Positions 15,371-23,260 of a stretch of 26,042 bases of DNA are shown here, one piece after another; within the stretch, counting starts at the first letter, position 1, and every line of letters begins with the position of its first letter. The stretch is from Clostridium sp. UBA6640 (GTDB lineage: Bacteria; Bacillota; Clostridia; Clostridiales; Clostridiaceae), in NCBI RefSeq assembly GCF_002455975.1, contig NZ_DKLM01000140.1:4450-30491 (forward strand), read 5' to 3'. The notes below the pieces were generated by a model. It was given only the letters and a program-made list of their open reading frames with translations. It did not search any database and was not told the DNA's origin. The position numbers were made by a program, and so were the translations under genes.

Positions 15371-15395
15371 AGGAGTCTCATTAATAGAGACTCCT
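15371..15395 (-). terminator. Hairpin downstream of paralog 2
   Basis: AGGAGTCTC at 15371-15379 pairs with GAGACTCCT at 15387-15395 (9 bp, 7-base loop). Read on the minus strand it is followed by AATTTGTTTTTAATT. The same hairpin, with compensating changes, stands after paralogs 3 and 4. Confidence 0.7.
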
Positions 15396-15444
15396 ATAAA
15401 TTGAAAATATGACATTTTTTCTATAAGTCAAGCATAAGAATTAA

Positions 15445-16005
15445 TTAACAAGAAGAAGCTGCTGTTGCTGTAAGGCTTGAAGTAACAATTGAAGCAGTTT
15501 CACTTGTAACAGTAACGCCAAGTAATGCACTTCTAGTAGCTTGAACTATATCTACAGTATAAACGCAACATGCTGGACATGCATGACACTCGCAATGGGT
15601 GAAAGCAAAGGTTTCAGTAATGTTTACGGCAACTGCTAATATTGCTATTGTAAAAGTCCAGCTTCCTAGGGCTATTTTACTTCCATTATCACAGGTTTTA
15701 CTCAATTGAAAAGTTACTGTAAATGGAGTAGTTATTATAGGAGCTGCTAAAACAAGAAGTGCTTGATAGTTAATTATACTAGTAAAGTCAATTTTTACAG
15801 CTGGGCTGCATAGACAAGTAGTATCAATTGTAACACTAGCCACTGGTACAGGGTTAAATTGAGTACCAGGAGTAACTGCTGGAATAGTTAATCCAGTTCC
15901 AGTACCACAAGATAACATTGTTGGTCCAGGTATTGGATGCCCAGGAGTACAAGCACAAGTATTGCAGCAATTTTGATTATTACCACAAGTAAATTTTGAA
16001 TTCAT
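15445..16005 (-). CDS. Cysteine-rich DUF4489-like protein, paralog 2
   Basis: A 186-residue protein close to paralogs 3 and 4 over the core (SCGTGTGLTIPAVTPG, ASVTIDTTCLCSPAVKIDF, INYQALLVLAAP, FTHCECHACPACCVYTVDIV, ending in AASSC). The N-terminus carries a short cysteine region (CGNNQNCCNTCACTPGHP) and lacks the long Cys/His/Asp stretch of paralogs 3 and 4. It has its own promoter (16070-16099), RBS (AGGAGGC just upstream of the start) and hairpin (15371-15395). Its function is unknown; a structural spore-coat or exosporium role is inferred. Confidence 0.82.
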   Translation of the reverse strand: MNSKFTCGNNQNCCNTCACTPGHPIPGPTMLSCGTGTGLTIPAVTPGTQFNPVPVASVTIDTTCLCSPAVKIDFTSIINYQALLVLAAPIITTPFTVTFQLSKTCDNGSKIALGSWTFTIAILAVAVNITETFAFTHCECHACPACCVYTVDIVQATRSALLGVTVTSETASIVTSSLTATAASSC

Positions 16006-16069
16006 AAATATGCCTCCTTAATATTTTAATAAATTTTACCTTTGTAAATTGTTTTAAAATGTGTAGTAT

Positions 16070-16099
16070 ATTATATGGATTATTAGATAACTGTGTTAC
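16070..16099 (-). promoter_or_regulatory. Sigma-K-like promoter of paralog 2
   Basis: On the minus strand GTAACAC (16093-16099) is followed after exactly 15 bases by CATATAATA (-10 core at 16070-16077). Sigma-K consensus is an AC-rich -35 and CATAnnnTA. The same pair with the same spacing precedes paralog 4. Confidence 0.7.
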
Positions 16100-16269
16100 C
16101 TTGATATATGAATTAAGAAGTTTAAAATTTTTTATTATAGAAGATTTTTCTTGAGGTAAAGTATAGTTTTCATTAGCGACAATTTAATTAAGTATGATAA
16201 TAGAGAGTTAATACAATTAAAATATTAGTAGCTGTATTAACTTTAAAATATATTATAAAAAACAAATTA

Positions 16270-16293
16270 GGAGCCTTATTAACAGAAGGCTCC
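16270..16293 (-). terminator. Hairpin downstream of paralog 3
   Basis: GGAGCCTT at 16270-16277 pairs with AAGGCTCC at 16286-16293. Relative to the hairpin at 15371 the stem bases differ but pairing is kept, so the structure rather than the sequence is conserved. On the minus strand it runs into AATTTGTTTTTT. Confidence 0.7.
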
Positions 16294-16343
16294 CATAAAT
16301 TTAAAATATAACATTTTATCTATAAGTTAAGCATAAGAACTAA

Positions 16344-16973
16344 TTAGCAAGAAGAAGCTGCTATTGCTGTAAGACTTGAAGTAACAATTGAAGCAGATTC
16401 ACTTGTAACAGTAACGCCAAGTAGTGCACTTCTAGTAGCGTTAACTATATCTACAGTATAAACGCAGCAGCCTGGGCATGCATGACATTCACAATGAGTA
16501 AAAGCAAAGGTTTCAGTAATATTTACTGCAACTGTTAATAGTGATATTGTGAAAGTCCAGCTTCCTAGTGGTATTTTACTACCATTATCACAGGTCTTAC
16601 TCAATTGGAAAGTTACTGTGAATGGAGTAGTTATTACAGGAGCTGCTAAAACAAGAAGTGCTTGATAGTTAATTATACTAGAAAAATCAATTTTTACAGC
16701 TGGGCTGCATAGACAAGTAGTATCAATTGTAACACTAGCTACTGGTACAGGATTAAATTGACTACCAGGAGTAACTGCTGGAATAGCTAAGCCAGTTCCA
16801 GTACCGCAAGATAATACTGATGGACTAGGTAGAGGATGACCTGGAACACAGTGGCAAGTATTGCAGCAATCTATATCACAGTTCCATTTATGCTCATGGC
16901 AGCAGCATTTGTCATGGTCACATTTATCATGACATCTGTCGTCGCATTTAAAAGATTTAGACTTTGAATTCAT
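16344..16973 (-). CDS. Cysteine-rich DUF4489-like protein, paralog 3 (medium Cys/His insert)
   Basis: A 209-residue paralog. After MNSKSKSFKC the N-terminus has DDRCHDKCDHDKCCCHEHKW and two further cysteine groups (CDIDCCNTCHC), then the shared core with DTTCLCSPAVKIDF, the TPFTVTFQLSK strand and CHACPGCCVYTVDIV. The Cys/His/Asp-rich segment could bind metal ions or form disulphide links; neither can be shown here. The gene keeps the family RBS (AGGAGGC) and start. Its upstream region is shared with the sister genes for only about 40 bases and then changes to a MITE-like element, so its promoter arrangement differs. Confidence 0.82.
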   Translation of the reverse strand: MNSKSKSFKCDDRCHDKCDHDKCCCHEHKWNCDIDCCNTCHCVPGHPLPSPSVLSCGTGTGLAIPAVTPGSQFNPVPVASVTIDTTCLCSPAVKIDFSSIINYQALLVLAAPVITTPFTVTFQLSKTCDNGSKIPLGSWTFTISLLTVAVNITETFAFTHCECHACPGCCVYTVDIVNATRSALLGVTVTSESASIVTSSLTAIAASSC

Positions 16974-17059
16974 AAATATGCCTCCTTAATATTTTAATAA
17001 ATTTTAAATTTTTAGCCTCTAGGGAACAGTTTATTTAATGGAGTATTTAAAATAATACA

Positions 17060-17236
17060 CAATTCAAAATTAAAAATTGTAATTGAAATTAGTTTTAATC
17101 AAACTAATTTCTTTAGATAATTTTTTACTAGCAATATAATTAATAGTTCTTTATAGGAAGTAACTGTGCCGCTTAAAAGATAAATCAATTCTAAATTTCT
17201 CAGCTTTATCTAATAAATATTTTTAATTATGAATTG
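17060..17236. mobile_element. Decayed MITE-like element, relative of element A
   Basis: Terminal repeats CAATTCAAAATTAAAA (17060-17075) and 17221-17236 pair at 15 of 16 positions. Inside, CTAATTTCTTTAGATAATTTTTTACTAGCAAT-type sequence (about 17103-17134) and TCAATTCTAAATTTCTCAG (17187-17205) match 1287-1322 and 1391-1410 of element A. The terminator hairpin of A is broken here. It begins about 85 bases upstream of the paralog 3 start codon, between the gene and a possible old promoter. Confidence 0.65.
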
Positions 17237-17292
17237 AATAAGGGAGGTAAGCAATACAGTTATACCGGTAAATATATTAAATATCTTTGTGC

Positions 17293-17323
17293 CATTATAT
17301 TGCACTTCAAAGAACTAGGTAAC
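17293..17323 (-). promoter_or_regulatory. Possible displaced promoter of paralog 3
   Basis: On the minus strand CAATATAATGG (17292-17302) follows GTTACC (17318-17323) after 15 bases, the same spacing as the GTAACAC/CATATAAT pairs of paralogs 2 and 4 but with a poorer match. It is about 320 bases from the gene; taking out the MITE-like stretch would bring it near the usual distance. Sequence decay makes this tentative. The rest of 17324-17498 shows nothing. Confidence 0.3.
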
Positions 17324-17498
17324 AAGTAACTATATGCTAATTTTTATAGTAATTTTAATTCTAAAAGTTTGTAATTTTTACATAACCTATAAGGATAAAT
17401 GTAAATCTGTAATTATAAATTGTATAGCTCTAATTATAATATTTTAAATACCGCTTATTTTAATATTTATATTAATTTTGTATTATAAATGGAGATGA

Positions 17499-17522
17499 GG
17501 AGCCTCATTGGTAGAGGACTCC
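17499..17522 (-). terminator. Hairpin downstream of paralog 4 (imperfect)
   Basis: GGAGCCTC at 17499-17506 faces GAGGACTCC at 17514-17522, with one interruption in the stem. It holds the same place as the hairpins at 15371 and 16270, followed by the shared CATAAATTTAAAATAT block on the gene side. Confidence 0.5.
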
Positions 17523-17569
17523 CATAAATTTAAAATATATCATTTTATTTACACTTAAGTTTAAAATTA

Positions 17570-18295
17570 TTAGCAAGAAGAAGCTGCTATTGCTGTAAGG
17601 CTAGAAGTAACGATTGAAGCAGATTCACTTGTAACAGTAATAGTACCAGCTAGTGTACTTCTAAGAGCTTGAACTATATCTACAGTGTAAACGCAGCAGC
17701 CTGGGCAAGTATTGCATTCACAGAAAGTGAAAGCAAAGGTTTCTGTAATATTTACTGCAACTGCTAATAGTGCTATTGTAAAGGTCCAGCTTCCTAGTGG
17801 TATTTTAGATCCATCATTACAAGTCTTACTCAATTGGAAAGTTACTGTAAATGGAGTAGTTAGTAATGGACCTGCTCCTAAAGTAAGAAGCGCTTGATAA
17901 TTAATTATACTAGTAAAATCAATTTTTACAGATGGTCTGCATAAGCAAGTAGTATCAATTGTAAGACTAGCTACTGGTATAGGATTAAATGGAGCAGTAC
18001 CAGTAACTGCTGGAATAGCTAAGCCAGTTCCTGTACCGCAAGATAATATTGATGGACCTGGTAGAGGATGACCTGGAACACAATGACAAGTGTTGCAGCA
18101 CTCCATATTACAGTTCCATTTATGCTCATGGCAGCAGCATTTGTCTTCACATCTGTCATGGTGGCATCTGCCTTCACATTTGTCATGGTGACATCTTTCT
18201 TCACATCTGTCACAGTGGCATCTTTCTTCACATCTGTCATGACATCTGTCTTCACATCTGTCTTCGCATTTAAAAGATTTAGATTTTGAATTCAT
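17570..18295 (-). CDS. Cysteine-rich DUF4489-like protein, paralog 4 (long Cys/His repeat)
   Basis: The longest paralog, 241 residues. Between MNSKSKSFKC and the core lies an expanded N-terminus built from nine-residue units of the form C-E-x-R-C-H-x-D-R/K (for example CEERCHHDK, CEGRCHHDR), ending in CCCHEHKW. The core has SCGTGTGLAIPAVTG, DTTCLCRPSVKIDF, FTFCECNTCPGCC and the AASSC end. A highly charged, Cys/His/Asp-rich segment is suited to metal binding or disulphide cross-linking, both unproven. It has a strong sigma-K-like promoter at 18378-18407. Open frames on the opposite strand here are by-products of the repeat. Confidence 0.83.
   Translation of the reverse strand: MNSKSKSFKCEDRCEDRCHDRCEERCHCDRCEERCHHDKCEGRCHHDRCEDKCCCHEHKWNCNMECCNTCHCVPGHPLPGPSILSCGTGTGLAIPAVTGTAPFNPIPVASLTIDTTCLCRPSVKIDFTSIINYQALLTLGAGPLLTTPFTVTFQLSKTCNDGSKIPLGSWTFTIALLAVAVNITETFAFTFCECNTCPGCCVYTVDIVQALRSTLAGTITVTSESASIVTSSLTAIAASSC
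18147..18260 (-). repeat. 27-bp coding tandem repeat
   Basis: Units beginning TCACATCTGTC or TCACATTTGTC start at 18147, 18174, 18201 and 18228, with a partial unit at 18252. The spacing is 27, 27, 27 and 24 bases. All steps are multiples of three, so copy-number change keeps the reading frame and lengthens the Cys/His segment of paralog 4 by nine or eight residues. Confidence 0.9.
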
Positions 18296-18377
18296 AAATA
18301 AGCCTCCCTTATACTTTTACATAATTTTTATTTTTTATAAGTTATTTGAAAATATTTTATCTAAAACTCTTCATTAT

Positions 18378-18407
18378 ATTATATGAGACATTGGACAAGT
18401 GTGTTAC
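18378..18407 (-). promoter_or_regulatory. Sigma-K-like promoter of paralog 4
   Basis: On the minus strand GTAACAC (18401-18407) and CATATAATA (-10 core at 18378-18385) are separated by exactly 15 bases, identical in motif and spacing to the paralog 2 promoter. The intervening bases differ, so the two boxes are selectively kept. Confidence 0.7.
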
Positions 18408-18432
18408 TTTACTATAGAAAACTTATTTTTAA

Positions 18433-19197
18433 TTAATCGCAACAATCATCATAGTCGTCAGAGAACAATGGTCTTAATTTTTGATCCGGATAGAATTTTG
18501 GTGGTGGTAATTTACAGAATATTTCACATGGATTTTCCTCTTGTTCTTCTTTACATTGTTTAGGTACTGGACAGTAACCATAAGCAGGAATTAGTAATTG
18601 AACAATAAGTTCACATTTTACTATTAAATGGAAGCCTAAAGTTATATCCAATACATCACAGCAATCACAATCTCTAGTAAATACTCCATCAAGACAGTCT
18701 GCTACTAATTCAAGTTTTATAATTTCAGGATCGAAATCTTCATCTTCATCAGGGCATATACTGCTAGAAGTGGTTTTAGCTATTGAGTCAGGACAATAAA
18801 GTTTAGAAATAACTTCAGTTCTATTTATTTCAAATAATTCACATTGAGTAGTACCACATGTATCTAAAAAATCTGCGAAAAATGAAATCATAAAAGAAAT
18901 AATAACTTTTTTATATCCTGGCTTACCGTTAATAGGAATTTTGTCTACAGATAAAAGTTTAATACTAAAATCTCTACATCCTAAAAATCTTTTTGGATTT
19001 CTTAGTGGATTACTTCTTAGTTCTTCGTCAGTACAACTTGTATCAGGACCTTCTTTAAATTCAAGACATTTTTTAATTAAACATTGGTCAAATACTTTAG
19101 GTACTTCGATACATACCAATTCAACTGGGTCAGGAAGGTATCCTTGTTTATTTACTAGCCCAGGACGTGGTGAGAAATTATCACTAGTAATTGCCAT
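18433..19197 (-). CDS. Cysteine-rich clostridial protein, probable spore-surface component
   Basis: A 254-residue acidic, cysteine-rich protein starting MAITSDNFSPRPG. VELVCIEVPKVFDQCLIKKCLEF (about 26-48) and the beta-rich alternation around VIISFMISFFADF and DITLGFHLIVKCELIVQLLIP recall clostridial proteins with DUF3794/SPOCS-like modules, a resemblance I cannot score. Cysteines cluster at DCDCCD and at the end (DDYDDCCD). No signal peptide or membrane segment is clear. The RBS is AAAGGAGGAAAA. A CATACAAT -10 is present upstream, as for mother-cell sigma factors. Its position next to four Cys-rich paralogs suggests the same stage and place; the function is unknown. Confidence 0.75.
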   Translation of the reverse strand: MAITSDNFSPRPGLVNKQGYLPDPVELVCIEVPKVFDQCLIKKCLEFKEGPDTSCTDEELRSNPLRNPKRFLGCRDFSIKLLSVDKIPINGKPGYKKVIISFMISFFADFLDTCGTTQCELFEINRTEVISKLYCPDSIAKTTSSSICPDEDEDFDPEIIKLELVADCLDGVFTRDCDCCDVLDITLGFHLIVKCELIVQLLIPAYGYCPVPKQCKEEQEENPCEIFCKLPPPKFYPDQKLRPLFSDDYDDCCD

Positions 19198-19250
19198 ATA
19201 TTTTCCTCCTTTTTACATAGGATATTCTTACTTACATTACATTGTATGTA

Positions 19251-19269
19251 AATTAAATAATTGTGTGAT
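19251..19269 (-). promoter_or_regulatory. Sigma-E/K-like promoter of the 254-residue Cys-rich gene
   Basis: On the minus strand CATACAAT (19251-19258) matches the mother-cell -10 exactly, and ATCACAC (19263-19269 and its flank) supplies an AC-rich upstream box near the right distance. The divergent gene at 19332 has CATATATA in the same gap, so a shared divergent control region is possible. Confidence 0.45.
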
Positions 19270-19331
19270 AGTTTAAATGTGGTCATATATATATAAATAA
19301 AAAAATATAATTTTATAAAGAGGTGAAATAT

Positions 19332-21056
19332 ATGGAAAATACTAATACTTGGATTTTTTATGATAAAGAAAATAATTTATGGAAGTTTATTTTAAAAGAA
19401 AATGGGGACTTAGCTTACAATATTATGTATTCAGAAGATAGATGGACTAATGAAAGTAAAATTGCTACAGGAGTATTAGAGTTTAATATTGCTATAGATA
19501 AAGATCAAAATATTCACATTATATATAGTAAAAAAGGAAAATTAAAATATTGTATTTGGAATAAAGATCAGTGGTTAGGAAAAGTACTTTATGACTTTGA
19601 AACTAGTGAGAATGAAATAAGAGAACTTACTTTAATTATGGTAGAAAATCATATAAATGCATTTTTCATACTTAAAAATATAAATAACCCCTCGCTAGGA
19701 AGTCTTATGCACTATATATGGAGAGAAGATAATGCCATAATTAATAGTATTCACAACATTATGCTTATACCAAATGCAGATAATCACTATCATGCAGAGA
19801 TAGTAAAAGGAAATAATATTTCTATATTTTTTATCAATAATAAGGAACCAGAAATAGAAGTAAAAAATTTTGTGTATAAAAAGTCTAATTGGACTTTACC
19901 TAAGAAATTATATGATATAAAAGGTAGCAAAATAAATTTTTCCACTATGTTTTCAAAAAATAAGATTCATATTTTAAATCTATCTAAGGAAAAGGATATG
20001 TATTCATTAGAAACTGTATATATAGATTTTAACGAAGAAATGAAATATGATAAACTTTTTGAAGGAAAAACAGAAATTACGGATCCTATATTAATTGAAA
20101 AAAACAATATTTTATGGGCAATGTGGAGAGAGGAAAAGGATATAATTTGTTCTTCATTTGAAAATGAGTGGAATGCACCATTTAGACTAGATACTGAAGA
20201 AGAAAAAGAAATTTTATTGTACAACTGTATATTTGGATATGATGATGAAAAAATAAAGGGTACTAAAATTCTAGGCACAAATTCTTATCCTATAAAATTT
20301 TTTTTACCTGAAAGTCCTTTAAAGAATTTAGAGGAAGAAGAAAGTGAGAAGAATAATAGTTCAGTATTAAATATCAATGAGGAAAAAGATTTTACAAATG
20401 AAGATATATCAAATTTAAGCGAGCAAAATAAAGAATTAGAAAGTATAGTAGCTAACTTGAAATTACAGCTAAAACAAAAAGAAAATATTATTGGGCAACT
20501 GGAAGAGCAATTAAGTAATATAATTTATAAAAATAAAAGGGTTCAAGAGAAATGTAATATTTTTAAGCAAGTACATGAGGAGTCTCAAGATGGACTAAAA
20601 GAAAGAGTGAAGCAACTGGATGATTTACAAGAAAAATTAGAAGAAACAATTAAGGAAAATAAAAATTTAAATCTTGAGATAGAAAAATTACAGAAAGAAA
20701 AAGAAAAATTACAAGAATTTTTAAATAAAATTAATCTTCATAAGGAACATATAAATAATGAATTAGAAGTAATGAATAATAAAAGGAAGGAATTAGAACA
20801 AAATTTAGAACAGATAACTATAGAAAATGAAACTATGAGAAAAGACTATCAGAATGTAGTTAGCGAGAAAGAAGAGTTACAAGATACATTAGAAACAGTA
20901 GATAAGCAATTAAGCATGGTAACTGAAGAAAAGGAAAAGATTAATTTAATGTTGAGGCAAGTTAATAAAGAAAAAAATAAATTGCAAAGAGATTTAGAAG
21001 CTGAAATAAATAAATCTATTATAAGCAAAATTTGGGGCAGGAGGGATGAGAACTAG
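19332..21056 (+). CDS. Beta-propeller-like protein with long C-terminal coiled coil
   Basis: A 574-residue protein of unknown function. The first about 335 residues contain repeated short beta-rich units with aromatic pairs (NIHIIYS..GKLKYCIW, KINFSTMFSKNKIHIL, NILWAMWREEKDIICSSF), suggesting a sialidase-like or other propeller fold. From about residue 365 to 560 the sequence is almost all E, K, L, N and Q in heptads (LKLQLKQKENIIGQLEEQL and similar), a long coiled coil. There is no signal peptide. ATG 19332 is preferred over GTG 19323 because AGAGGTG lies 7-13 bases upstream. The next propeller gene begins five bases after its stop, so the two form an operon, divergent from the Cys-rich genes. 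Confidence 0.75.
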   Translation: MENTNTWIFYDKENNLWKFILKENGDLAYNIMYSEDRWTNESKIATGVLEFNIAIDKDQNIHIIYSKKGKLKYCIWNKDQWLGKVLYDFETSENEIRELTLIMVENHINAFFILKNINNPSLGSLMHYIWREDNAIINSIHNIMLIPNADNHYHAEIVKGNNISIFFINNKEPEIEVKNFVYKKSNWTLPKKLYDIKGSKINFSTMFSKNKIHILNLSKEKDMYSLETVYIDFNEEMKYDKLFEGKTEITDPILIEKNNILWAMWREEKDIICSSFENEWNAPFRLDTEEEKEILLYNCIFGYDDEKIKGTKILGTNSYPIKFFLPESPLKNLEEEESEKNNSSVLNINEEKDFTNEDISNLSEQNKELESIVANLKLQLKQKENIIGQLEEQLSNIIYKNKRVQEKCNIFKQVHEESQDGLKERVKQLDDLQEKLEETIKENKNLNLEIEKLQKEKEKLQEFLNKINLHKEHINNELEVMNNKRKELEQNLEQITIENETMRKDYQNVVSEKEELQDTLETVDKQLSMVTEEKEKINLMLRQVNKEKNKLQRDLEAEINKSIISKIWGRRDEN

Positions 21057-21061
21057 ATGCT

Positions 21062-22525
21062 ATGTCAACGGTAGAAAGGATAAAAGAAACAATTTATTAT
21101 GTATCAAATTTAGGAAATAACACTATAACAGCTATTGATGGAGAAGTGAATACTATAATAAGAACTATTAATCTTCCGTATAAACCTTTTAGGATATCAG
21201 CGCATAAAAATGGTGATATTTATGTCGGTAGTGATAAAAATCCTGTTGCAGTTATATGTAATTTAAATGATGAAATAAAAATATTAGATATCCTGAGTAA
21301 TGGCAATTTAGAAATAGATATAGTAAATGGACGAATATATATATCAAACACTTCAGAAATACTGGTATACGATATATTTACGGAAAGAAAAATAGCAAGA
21401 GTCTTAGGGTTTATCGCTATAGAGAGCTTGAAGTTGGATTCAAATGGAAAACATTTAGTAGTTCTAGATTCATTACGTAAAGATTTAAAGATTTATGATA
21501 CATCTAATTTTAAATTGTTAACAAGAATTAAAAATGTAGGAGTAAAACCAAGTTATATTTTAATAAATGACGATAGTAAATTTATATACGTAGCAAATCG
21601 TGGTGGAAGAGCTAAGAACTCTGCTAGTATCTCTACAATAGATATTGAGAAAAAAGAAGTTTTTCAAATAGAACTACCAACAAATTCTTCTATAACAAGT
21701 TTAGCACTTAAAGATAATATTTTATATGCTGCTAATAAAGGACTTAATAGGGTAGAGATAATAAATATTACAACTAATATATTAGAAGGATTTATTGCAA
21801 CTACATTGCCAGAACCACAAAGTATATTATTAACTCCAAATAAAGATAAGCTTCTTGTAACTGATAGAAATTGTGGTGGTCATGGAGCATTAGATATAAT
21901 TGATACAGCGACTAATTCTATAGTTAATACTGTTCTTATAGAAGAAATTAATAGTCAACCTTATGATATTACAATGGTTTTAAATGAATCACTTATTGAA
22001 AATGAAAATGCCATTGATTCAACTAATATGGAAGAAAAAAAAGATGAAGTTGAATTGTCTCCTATAATAGTTAAAAAAGTATTTTCAAGTTATAAAGAAG
22101 ATATATCTTTGCCAAAAGTTATAGTGAATATTCCTAAAACTTATAGAGAACCTTTTACTTTTCAAAAAATTATAATTCATAATGGATTTATAGTAAATAG
22201 AACAGAAATAAGAGAAAAAATTAAAGAGAGGCCAAATTTTTCAAAAGTGAAATTTACACTGAGAATTCCATATAATATTGAATTTAGAGATGGTAAACGT
22301 AAGAAAAAAAGAATAAAAAGATTTGTGGAAAAAAATGAAGAAGTCACATTATGTATACCGGACTCTATTGAAACAAGTGAATTAGAACTAGCTCTGAAAA
22401 CTCGTTCTGAAATAAGAAAAGCTCCTATATTGGTTAAAGATGCATTTTGTTTTTCGCTAGATGTATTCATGGAAATAAAAGTTGTAGGAGAGGTTGAAGC
22501 ATTAGTCAACTTAAGTGAATTATAA
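21062..22525 (+). CDS. YVTN beta-propeller repeat protein with SPOCS-like C-terminal domain
   Basis: A 487-residue protein. Residues about 10-310 form a YVTN-type propeller: IYYVSNLGNNTITAIDG near the start, KFIYVANRGGRAKNSASISTID, ILYAANKGLNRVEIINITTN and KLLVTDRNCGGHGALDIIDTATN. After a charged linker (about 330-345), the C-terminus (about 350-487) alternates beta strands with SKVKFTLRIPYNIEFRDGK and VFMEIKVVGEVEALV, recalling DUF3794/SPOCS modules of clostridial spore proteins; that match is by eye only. The best RBS, AGGAGGG, is unusually far (about 17 bases) from ATG 21062, so translation may depend on coupling to the preceding gene. Confidence 0.75.
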   Translation: MSTVERIKETIYYVSNLGNNTITAIDGEVNTIIRTINLPYKPFRISAHKNGDIYVGSDKNPVAVICNLNDEIKILDILSNGNLEIDIVNGRIYISNTSEILVYDIFTERKIARVLGFIAIESLKLDSNGKHLVVLDSLRKDLKIYDTSNFKLLTRIKNVGVKPSYILINDDSKFIYVANRGGRAKNSASISTIDIEKKEVFQIELPTNSSITSLALKDNILYAANKGLNRVEIINITTNILEGFIATTLPEPQSILLTPNKDKLLVTDRNCGGHGALDIIDTATNSIVNTVLIEEINSQPYDITMVLNESLIENENAIDSTNMEEKKDEVELSPIIVKKVFSSYKEDISLPKVIVNIPKTYREPFTFQKIIIHNGFIVNRTEIREKIKERPNFSKVKFTLRIPYNIEFRDGKRKKKRIKRFVEKNEEVTLCIPDSIETSELELALKTRSEIRKAPILVKDAFCFSLDVFMEIKVVGEVEALVNLSEL

Positions 22526-22723
22526 ATTGTATAATTTAGTATGTAATGGTAAATAAATCAAAATCATAAAAAATTATTGACTTTAGATGGTGATAAAGTT
22601 TGAAAATAAAATTTAAAATGCAAATTTATTCTAAAATAAAGCGCTAGAGCAATTATATAGGATTATTTAATGAAAATTTAACTTATACATGATTTTAATC
22701 TCCATAATAAAATTTTTGCAATG

Positions 22724-22873
22724 AATTAAAAATTAAGAATGAATAATGAAGAATTATGGTTAAAACTCCACCGTCAAAGCCTTCGGAGTTTTTTTAATAA
22801 ACTTCATTTTAGAAATTCACTAAAAGTGAATTTCATCCTAAATTTTTCATTTTTAATTATTAATCCTTAATTT
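22724..22873. mobile_element. MITE-like element B
   Basis: Left arm 22724-22759 and right arm 22837-22873 are imperfect inverted repeats (AAATTAAG.AT.AATAAT shared, with a 7-base length difference). Inside lie a terminator-like hairpin (22763-22795) and a perfect GAAATTCACT/AGTGAATTTC hairpin at about 22812-22834. The layout (inverted repeat, hairpin with T-run, hairpin, inverted repeat) is the same as element A although the sequence differs. No protein is encoded. Confidence 0.6.
22763..22795 (+). terminator. Terminator-like hairpin within element B
   Basis: AAACTCC (22763-22769) pairs with GGAGTTT (22785-22791), followed by TTTT. It is the first good hairpin after the YVTN-propeller gene, about 240 bases downstream, and could end that operon. 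Confidence 0.6.
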
Positions 22874-22947
22874 CTAAGGATTTAAGCTATTTTTATAGAA
22901 AGATTATTTCCAGAGTATATATTAAGTTTTTGCATTATATCCTTATA
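22837..22947. repeat. Dispersed repeat, copy 2
   Basis: It matches bases 8-118 over about 110 positions, most strongly in AATCCTTAATTT, TAAGGATTTAAGCT and TTTTTATAGAAA. It overlaps the right arm of element B and runs about 75 bases past it, so the repeated unit is longer than the inverted-repeat element. The stretch 22948-23260 is AT-rich with no gene or hairpin I can support. Confidence 0.7.
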
Positions 22948-23260
22948 TCTAGTGCTTTATTTTAAAATACTTATTAAATAATATTATTTTTGTATTAGAA
23001 TATGAGATTGAAATGTTATTAAAAGGTCTATTGCGATATTTTGATTTCTCTTATGGAGAACTTTAAGCTTCATATATCTAATTAAAAAAACATCTTAAAT
23101 TTTTTATCATATTTATATATGTATTTCACTTTTGTTATTAAATTATTTTAAAAATATAACATTATAAAAAATTAATTAGAATTTATTGTTTATAGAATTA
23201 ACGCGTTTAATTTCTGTAAAGCTACTTCGATGAATACTTGTATCAATTGTAAAAAAATAA

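Noticed and set aside
18147..18260. Possible CRISPR-like array
   Set aside because: The units are contiguous with no spacers and encode a Cys/His protein segment.
18019..18289. Several open frames on both strands over the paralog 4 N-terminus
   Set aside because: They are by-products of the 27-bp repeat, which is open in several frames. The minus-strand frame beginning at 18295 is the one that joins the conserved core and has an RBS and promoter.
18941..19276. 111-residue plus-strand frame opposite the 254-residue Cys-rich gene
   Set aside because: It has no RBS and no family-like features; the minus-strand frame has an RBS, cysteine clusters and a sporulation-type promoter.
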